From assembly GCA_012521315.1 (NCBI GenBank), contig JAAYMP010000063.1, positions 1 to 10,259 of the forward strand: a DNA stretch of 10,259 nt, written 5' to 3'. Origin of the DNA: Bacillota bacterium (GTDB lineage Bacteria; Bacillota; UBA4882; UBA10575). The position numbers and the translations under genes were made by a program. Shown here piece after piece: positions 6,981-10,259 of this stretch. The notes under the pieces are model-generated. The model worked only from the letters and a program-made list of their open reading frames with translations. It made no database searches and was not told the origin of the DNA. Positions within the stretch are counted from its first letter, which is position 1. Each line of letters begins with the position of its first letter.

Positions 6981-7141
6981 TTTCCGTTACCGAGGAAGAT
7001 CATCCAGTCGAGGATTAACAGTCCGACGAAGAGGATTACATCCAGGGCGTTGGGAAAGATTAAACACTTGAGAAAGGAAACCAGCGTGATGCCCAGAAGA
7101 AGCGGCCGTCCGTACTTTCCAAGGTGGAACCAGGGGGCTAT
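6971..7141 (-). CDS. Candidate small two-helix membrane peptide with an ATA start (hypothetical)
   Basis: I do not recognise this protein. The frame has 56 codons and ends in TAA at 6971-6973. It begins IAPWFHLGKYGRP, followed by two hydrophobic stretches (about 13-30, LLLGITLVSFLKCLIFP; about 33-51, LDVILFVGLLILDWMIFLG) and a short tail, NGKGL. This is a convincing helical-hairpin membrane protein, and random sequence seldom gives two such clean segments. Immediately upstream is an exceptional ribosome binding tract (7145-7157), with AGGAGG 7 bases before ATA 7141. No ATG, GTG or TTG exists in frame between the upstream stop (TGA near 7171) and residue 47, so the start would be ATA, a rare codon, unless an ATG has mutated or the sequence has an error. 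It has its own candidate promoter and terminator. It may be a real non-canonical gene or a recently start-damaged one. Confidence 0.5.
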   Translation of the reverse strand: MAPWFHLGKYGRPLLLGITLVSFLKCLIFPNALDVILFVGLLILDWMIFLGNGKGL

Positions 7142-7144
7142 TCT

Positions 7145-7157
7145 CCTCCCTCCTCCC
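7145..7157 (-). promoter_or_regulatory. Very strong Shine-Dalgarno tract of the small membrane peptide
   Basis: On the minus strand the tract reads GGGAGGAGGGAGG, two overlapping anti-16S matches. AGGAGG (7149-7154) is 7 bases from ATA 7141. It matters because it is the main evidence that translation starts here although no standard start codon follows in the hydrophobic frame. Confidence 0.6.
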
Positions 7158-7176
7158 GGTTGGGGTTTTCAACTTA

Positions 7177-7204
7177 TTTATAGACTCATCGATAAACTTA
7201 TAAA
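7177..7204 (-). promoter_or_regulatory. Possible promoter for the small membrane peptide
   Basis: TTTATA (7199-7204) and TATAAA (7177-7182) are separated by 16 bases on the minus strand, downstream of the pnp terminator and about 36 bases before the candidate ATA start. The -10 matches consensus at 5 of 6 positions and the -35 at 4 of 6. The region is AT-rich, so a chance match is possible. Confidence 0.35.
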
Positions 7205-7244
7205 GCAGTCTGTAAGTATATATATGCCGGTGTAATCTTTTGGT

Positions 7245-7281
7245 GAATAAAATAAAAAAAACCGAGAAGTTTCTCTCGGTT
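7245..7281 (-). terminator. Intrinsic terminator of pnp
   Basis: On the minus strand AACCGAGA (7274-7281) pairs perfectly with TCTCGGTT (7260-7267) around a 6-base loop, and a run of T continues to 7254. It begins about 5 bases after the pnp stop codon. This is the clearest terminator in the window together with the one after rpsO. Confidence 0.92.
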
Positions 7282-7286
7282 CTCTT

Positions 7287-9389
7287 TTAGTTCCGCTCCT
7301 GTTCAAGGAGGAGCGCTTTCCGGGAGAGATTAATCCGGCCTAGCTTGTCGATCTCAGTCACTTTGACCAGGATCTCATCGCCGACTTGGACGACATCCTC
7401 CACCTTGGCCACCCGTTCCTTCGCCAGTTGGGAGATGTGAACCAAACCTTCTTTCCCCGGCAGGATCTCAACAAAGGCGCCGAAGTTCATTAACCGGACG
7501 ACTTTCCCCAAATAAGTCTTGCCGACTTCCACATCACTGGTCAACCGTTCGATAATCGCTTTCGCCTTTTCGCCGGCCGCACTGTCCACCGAAGTGATAA
7601 AGACACGGCCGTCGTCTTCAATGTCGATATCGACACCGGTTTCTTCAATGATTTTGCGGATTGTTTTACCACCGGGGCCAATCACATCACGGATTTTATC
7701 CGGATCAATTTCAAAAGTAATCATCCGTGGGGCGTAGGGTGACAATTCCGGCCTGGGTTTGTCAATGACCGCCAGCATTTTGTCGAGGATAAATAACCTC
7801 CCTTTTCTGGCCTGCTCCAAGGCTTGCTTGAGGATTTCCCGGGAGATGCCGGAAATCTTGATGTCCATCTGAATGGCAGTGACCCCATCTTTGGTACCGG
7901 CCACTTTAAAATCCATATCGCCCAAATGGTCTTCCAACCCCTGGATATCGGTGAGGATCCGGATTTGATCCTGGTATTTAACCAGACCCATGGCCACCCC
8001 GGCAACGGGTTTCTTAATCGGAACCCCGGCATCCATCAGCGCCAGCGTGCTCCCGCAGACACTAGCCTGGGAAGTTGAACCGTTCGATTCGACCACTTCC
8101 GAAACAACCCGGATCGTATAGGGAAACTCTTCATCCGAAGGGATCATCGGCGCCAGCGCCCGTTCGGCCAACGCGCCGTGGCCAATCTCGCGGCGGCCAG
8201 GACCCCGGACCGGCTTTACCTCGCCGACACTGTAAGGCGGGAAGTTATAGTGGTGTATGTAGCGTTTGGACTCTGCATCATCCAAACCATCCAGAATCTG
8301 CTCTTCGCTGATCCGCCCCAGAGTAACCACGGAAAGAACCTGAGTTTGTCCACGCGTAAAGAGGCCGGAACCATGCGTTCGCGGGAGGATACCTACTTCG
8401 CAGGTGATGGGGCGAATCTCATCCAAAGCCCGGCCGTCCACCCGGACCCCTTCCTCCACGATCATCCGGCGCACTTCTTCTTTGACCAGAGTATCGTAGA
8501 CTTCACTGATCATGCCGGCTTTTTCGGCATAGGTTTCTTCCCCTAGTTCCTCCGCAAAATGCTGATGGACTTCTTCCTTTAACTGGTCCACCTGCGCCTC
8601 TCTTTTTTGCTTTTCACCGGTGCGTAAAGCCTCCGGGATTTTGGTCGCGCAGTAGTCTTTCACCGCCGCATAGATCTCTGGATCCGGTTCTTCGCTCACT
8701 ACCTCCATTGGCGGTTTGCCGATCTCTGCTTTGAGCTGTTCCTGAAAAGCGACGAGTTTTTTGACCTCTTCATGGCCAAAAAGAATGGCTTCAAGGATGT
8801 CTTCTTCCGGAACCTCCTTCGCGCCGGCTTCCACCATCATGATCGCATCTTTTGTCCCCGCGACGATGAGATCAAGGTCACTCTTTTCGGCTTGTTCCGC
8901 CGTGGGATTGATGATTAACTGGCCATCCACCCGTCCCACGTGTAAACCGGCGATCGGGCCTTGGAAAGGAATCTCCGAAATGGAAAGGGCGATGGACGCG
9001 CCAATCATCGCGGTGGTATCGGCCGGATTGTCCGGATCGACCGACAAGACGGTGGCAACCACCTGGACGTCATTGCGGAACCCTTTCGGAAATAAAGGTC
9101 GAATCGGCCGGTCGATTGTCCGGGCGGCCAAGATGGCGTTTTCGGTGGGCCGTCCTTCCCGCCGGAGGAAACTCCCGGGGATCTTCCCTACCGCATAAAG
9201 CCTTTCTTCATAGTCCACCAGCAACGGGAAGAAGTCGATTCCCTCCCGGGGTTCGGGAGAGACCACGGCCGTCACCAAAACAACCGTGTCCCCATATCTG
9301 ACCAGAGCGGCACCATTGGCTTGCTTTGCCACCTTGTCAATTTCAACGATCAAAGGCCGACCGGCTAGGTCAGTTTGGTATTTCTTCAA
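7287..9389 (-). CDS. pnp: PNPase, polyribonucleotide nucleotidyltransferase
   Basis: PNPase is a homotrimeric, phosphate-dependent 3'-5' exoribonuclease that degrades mRNA in the cytoplasm and can also add tails. From TTG 9389 it has 700 residues, standard length. The first RNase PH domain (about 5-135) carries the RNA-gripping FLRR loop at 74-77. A helical domain (about 230-310) follows. The second RNase PH domain (about 320-545) has RTHGSGLFTRGQTQ, GRREIGHGALAERAL and the metal/catalytic segment DIQGLEDHLGDMDFK, whose first two aspartates (481, 487) align with E. coli D486 and D492. A KH domain (VIGPGGKTIRKIIEETG, 569-585) and an S1 domain (about 621-690, LGKVVRLMNFGAFVEILPG) complete it. 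The frame extends to a TTG at 9419, but AAGGAGG at 9398-9404 lies inside that extension, 8 bases before TTG 9389 (5 before TTG 9392), so I chose TTG 9389. It follows rpsO, as in many bacteria. Confidence 0.97.
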   Translation of the reverse strand: MKKYQTDLAGRPLIVEIDKVAKQANGAALVRYGDTVVLVTAVVSPEPREGIDFFPLLVDYEERLYAVGKIPGSFLRREGRPTENAILAARTIDRPIRPLFPKGFRNDVQVVATVLSVDPDNPADTTAMIGASIALSISEIPFQGPIAGLHVGRVDGQLIINPTAEQAEKSDLDLIVAGTKDAIMMVEAGAKEVPEEDILEAILFGHEEVKKLVAFQEQLKAEIGKPPMEVVSEEPDPEIYAAVKDYCATKIPEALRTGEKQKREAQVDQLKEEVHQHFAEELGEETYAEKAGMISEVYDTLVKEEVRRMIVEEGVRVDGRALDEIRPITCEVGILPRTHGSGLFTRGQTQVLSVVTLGRISEEQILDGLDDAESKRYIHHYNFPPYSVGEVKPVRGPGRREIGHGALAERALAPMIPSDEEFPYTIRVVSEVVESNGSTSQASVCGSTLALMDAGVPIKKPVAGVAMGLVKYQDQIRILTDIQGLEDHLGDMDFKVAGTKDGVTAIQMDIKISGISREILKQALEQARKGRLFILDKMLAVIDKPRPELSPYAPRMITFEIDPDKIRDVIGPGGKTIRKIIEETGVDIDIEDDGRVFITSVDSAAGEKAKAIIERLTSDVEVGKTYLGKVVRLMNFGAFVEILPGKEGLVHISQLAKERVAKVEDVVQVGDEILVKVTEIDKLGRINLSRKALLLEQERN

Positions 9390-9397
9390 CAAATAAT

Positions 9398-9404
9398 CCT
9401 CCTT
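9398..9404 (-). promoter_or_regulatory. Ribosome binding site that sets the pnp start
   Basis: AAGGAGG precedes two consecutive TTG codons (9392 and 9389) by 5 and 8 bases. It rules against the longer start at 9419, because the site would then be within the coding sequence and the upstream TTG has no comparable site. The MKKYQTDLAGRPLIVE start also resembles typical PNPase N-termini. Confidence 0.75.
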
Positions 9405-9466
9405 TCTACCCTTCTCCAAAGCCTGCCTTCGGAAACCGGGTAAACATTTTTATTATTACCAAATAC

Positions 9467-9493
9467 AGAAAGAAAAGCGGGGAGCCCCCGCTT
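9467..9493 (-). terminator. Intrinsic terminator between rpsO and pnp
   Basis: On the minus strand AAGCGGGG (9486-9493) pairs perfectly with CCCCGCTT (9475-9482) around a 3-base loop, followed by TTTTCTTTC. It starts 8 bases after the rpsO stop. I could not find a convincing promoter between it and pnp, so pnp is probably expressed by read-through, as with the E. coli rpsO-pnp terminator, or by RNA processing. Confidence 0.9.
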
Positions 9494-9501
9494 CCTTTTC
9501 T

Positions 9502-9768
9502 CTATTTGCGCAACCCAAGACGTTCAACGATTGAACGGTACCGTTGGATGTCGGTCTTGTAAAGGTAGTTCAAGAGACCCCTGCGCTGACCGACCATCTT
9601 CAATAAACCACGCCGCGAGTGGTGGTCCTTCTTGTGGACCTTTAAGTGCTCGGTAAGGTAGTTTATTCTTTCCGTAAGAATCGCAATTTGAACTTCGGGA
9701 GAACCGGTATCTTCTTCATGCAGGCGATACTTGGCAATAATTTCCGCTTTTTTCTCCGCCGTCAGCAC
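9502..9768 (-). CDS. rpsO: Small ribosomal subunit protein S15
   Basis: S15 is a primary 16S rRNA binding protein that organises the central domain of the 30S subunit and contributes to a bridge with the 50S subunit. From GTG 9768 the protein is 88 residues, as expected (about 88-89). It contains the conserved DTGSPEVQIAILTERI and the KKDHHSRRGLLKMVGQRR segment that contacts the rRNA, and ends in LGLRK. A GTG three codons upstream (9777) overlaps the ribosome binding sequence AAGGAGGTG itself. GTG 9768 sits 8 bases after AAGGAGG and gives the usual start (MLTAEKKAEII), so I prefer it. It has its own promoter and a leader of about 100 bases, and is followed by a terminator and pnp. Confidence 0.97.
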   Translation of the reverse strand: MLTAEKKAEIIAKYRLHEEDTGSPEVQIAILTERINYLTEHLKVHKKDHHSRRGLLKMVGQRRGLLNYLYKTDIQRYRSIVERLGLRK

Positions 9769-9872
9769 TTTTTTCACCTCCTTAATCGCTTAGCCCGCCA
9801 ATCCGAGAATCCCGCCGGAGGTAACGGTAATCCCAGAAAGGGGTGGCCTTAACAATTTGCGAGAAAACTCCA
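9769..9872 (-). promoter_or_regulatory. rpsO leader with predicted anti-Shine-Dalgarno pairing (possible S15 autoregulation)
   Basis: The leader from the predicted transcription start to the rpsO GTG is about 104 bases. On the minus strand TTACCTCC (9817-9824) can form eight consecutive pairs, one of them G-U, with GGAGGTGA (9774-9781), which covers the rpsO ribosome binding site. The intervening 35 bases are G/C-rich and could form their own fold. S15 is known to repress its own mRNA in E. coli and Geobacillus through structured leaders that differ between phyla. Pairing is seen by eye; regulation is inferred. Confidence 0.5.
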
Positions 9873-9878
9873 GAACAA

Positions 9879-9907
9879 ATTTTATCACAGTTCAGATGAT
9901 GTGTAAA
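9879..9907 (-). promoter_or_regulatory. Strong extended -10 promoter of rpsO
   Basis: On the minus strand TTTACA (9902-9907; 5 of 6 to consensus) and TAAAAT (9879-9884; 5 of 6) are separated by 17 bases, and TGA directly before the -10 gives an extended -10 motif. The -35 begins a few bases after the stop codon of the upstream peptidase frame. Transcription should start near 9870-9872. Confidence 0.82.
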
Positions 9908-9913
9908 TCATTA

Positions 9914-10259
9914 TTATTCAACTCCGCGGTAAAAATGGCCGCGAGTCAGTTTTTGGTCGAGCAGCGCCTCCAGAGCAGCCTGGTCGGCCTCCCCTCCCCT
10001 GCCTGCCAAACCCTGCTGAAAGAGGCGGATCACCTTGGCCGCCACTTCCGGGTCTTGGTGGCGCAGTTCCAAGCGGAGGCTAAGGCGTTTTTCGCGTAAA
10101 GTTTCGAGTTCGCGCAGTAACGAAAGATACCTGCTGTTCAGTAAATGCAGCCGGCAAAACTCATCCACCATGACCGGAAAATCTATATTTTTCCGGTCGC
10201 GGAGAAAATAACACTGTTGTTGACAGGGACGGGGACAGTCCCGGGGCTTCATACCCCCC
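9914..10259 (-). CDS. C-terminal part of a probable U32-family peptidase (5' end cut by window)
   Basis: The open frame runs from the right edge to TAA 9914-9916. The visible part is about 115 residues. The segment C-PRPC-QQQC followed by FLRDRKNIDFPV, then DEFCRLHLLNS and a closing helical stretch with LRLELRHQDPEVAAKVIRLFQQGLAG, fits the end of peptidase U32 proteins. These characteristically have a Cys cluster, a (K/R)DR-x-FP(V/L) motif, CR-x-H-(I/L)-LNS, and a final part about a residue leading to R-(L/I)-x-x-R. This is recognition from memory of the family, not an alignment. An ATG at 10252 has a G-rich stretch before it, but the frame stays open upstream and the family would need several hundred more residues, so I treat this ATG as internal. 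The rpsO promoter starts directly after the gene, so the two are probably separate units. Some U32 members act in RNA or tRNA modification; the role here is unknown. Confidence 0.6.
   Translation of the reverse strand, partial: GGMKPRDCPRPCQQQCYFLRDRKNIDFPVMVDEFCRLHLLNSRYLSLLRELETLREKRLSLRLELRHQDPEVAAKVIRLFQQGLAGRGGEADQAALEALLDQKLTRGHFYRGVE

Noticed and set aside
6987..7172. A 61-codon minus-strand frame from TTG 7172, overlapping the small membrane-peptide frame
   Set aside because: Its start has no ribosome binding site, and its composition (many R, P, S) looks like an off-frame reading. The strong binding tract lies inside it, and the other frame has coherent hydrophobic helices.
7050..7235. 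A 61-codon plus-strand frame opposite the small membrane-peptide gene
   Set aside because: No recognisable domain, no good ribosome binding site, and it opposes a better-supported minus-strand frame and crosses its promoter.
9406..9447. A 13-residue minus-strand frame (MFTRFPKAGFGEG) between rpsO and pnp, considered as a leader peptide
   Set aside because: It has no clear ribosome binding site, no run of regulatory codons, and no alternative hairpin-terminator downstream.
1..10259. Search for tRNA or rRNA genes, CRISPR repeats, insertion sequences, toxin-antitoxin or phage genes
   Set aside because: I saw no cloverleaf, regularly spaced long repeat, transposase or phage motif. The window is conserved core genome except for the pnp-mraZ spacer.

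Overview
The window comes from a Bacillota (Firmicutes) chromosome, probably a Clostridia-like or related deep lineage; I cannot name a genus. Support comes from MraZ, PNPase and S15 sequences of Bacillus/Clostridium type, strong AGGAGG-type ribosome binding sites, frequent GTG and TTG starts, intrinsic terminators with T-tracts, and a division cluster in the order mraZ-rsmH-ftsL-PBP-murE-murF. The MurE DNPR motif indicates meso-diaminopimelate peptidoglycan. Every gene I accept is on the minus strand, so transcription runs from right to left.

From right to left in transcription order. (1) At the right edge lies the C-terminal part of what looks like a U32-family peptidase (9914-10259), cut by the window. 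(2) rpsO (S15) follows. It has its own extended -10 promoter and a leader of about 100 nt that contains a sequence complementary to the rpsO ribosome binding site. It ends in a strong terminator, followed by pnp (PNPase) and a second strong terminator. (3) The 436 bases between pnp and mraZ (6851-7286) look empty to a standard gene caller. They appear to hold a complete small transcription unit: a weak promoter, a very strong Shine-Dalgarno tract, a 56-codon frame encoding a two-helix membrane peptide whose only well-placed start is ATA, and a terminator hairpin that includes its stop codon. (4) Next to that terminator is the promoter of the division and cell-wall (dcw) operon. It is overlaid by helically phased TGG repeats that fit a MraZ operator. 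(5) The dcw operon then runs to the left edge: mraZ, rsmH, ftsL, a class B penicillin-binding protein with two PASTA domains, murE, and murF (cut at its 3' end).

The genes cover three jobs: RNA and translation (S15, PNPase, and RsmH methylating 16S rRNA), regulation of the dcw cluster (MraZ), and septal peptidoglycan (FtsL, the PBP, and MurE/MurF making the UDP-MurNAc-pentapeptide precursor). Most of the window is conserved core genome. I see no mobile element, CRISPR array, phage gene, tRNA or rRNA. The observations most worth following up are the unannotated small membrane peptide, the phased MraZ operator together with a Gly-to-Trp change in the second MraZ motif, and the predicted anti-Shine-Dalgarno pairing in the rpsO leader.
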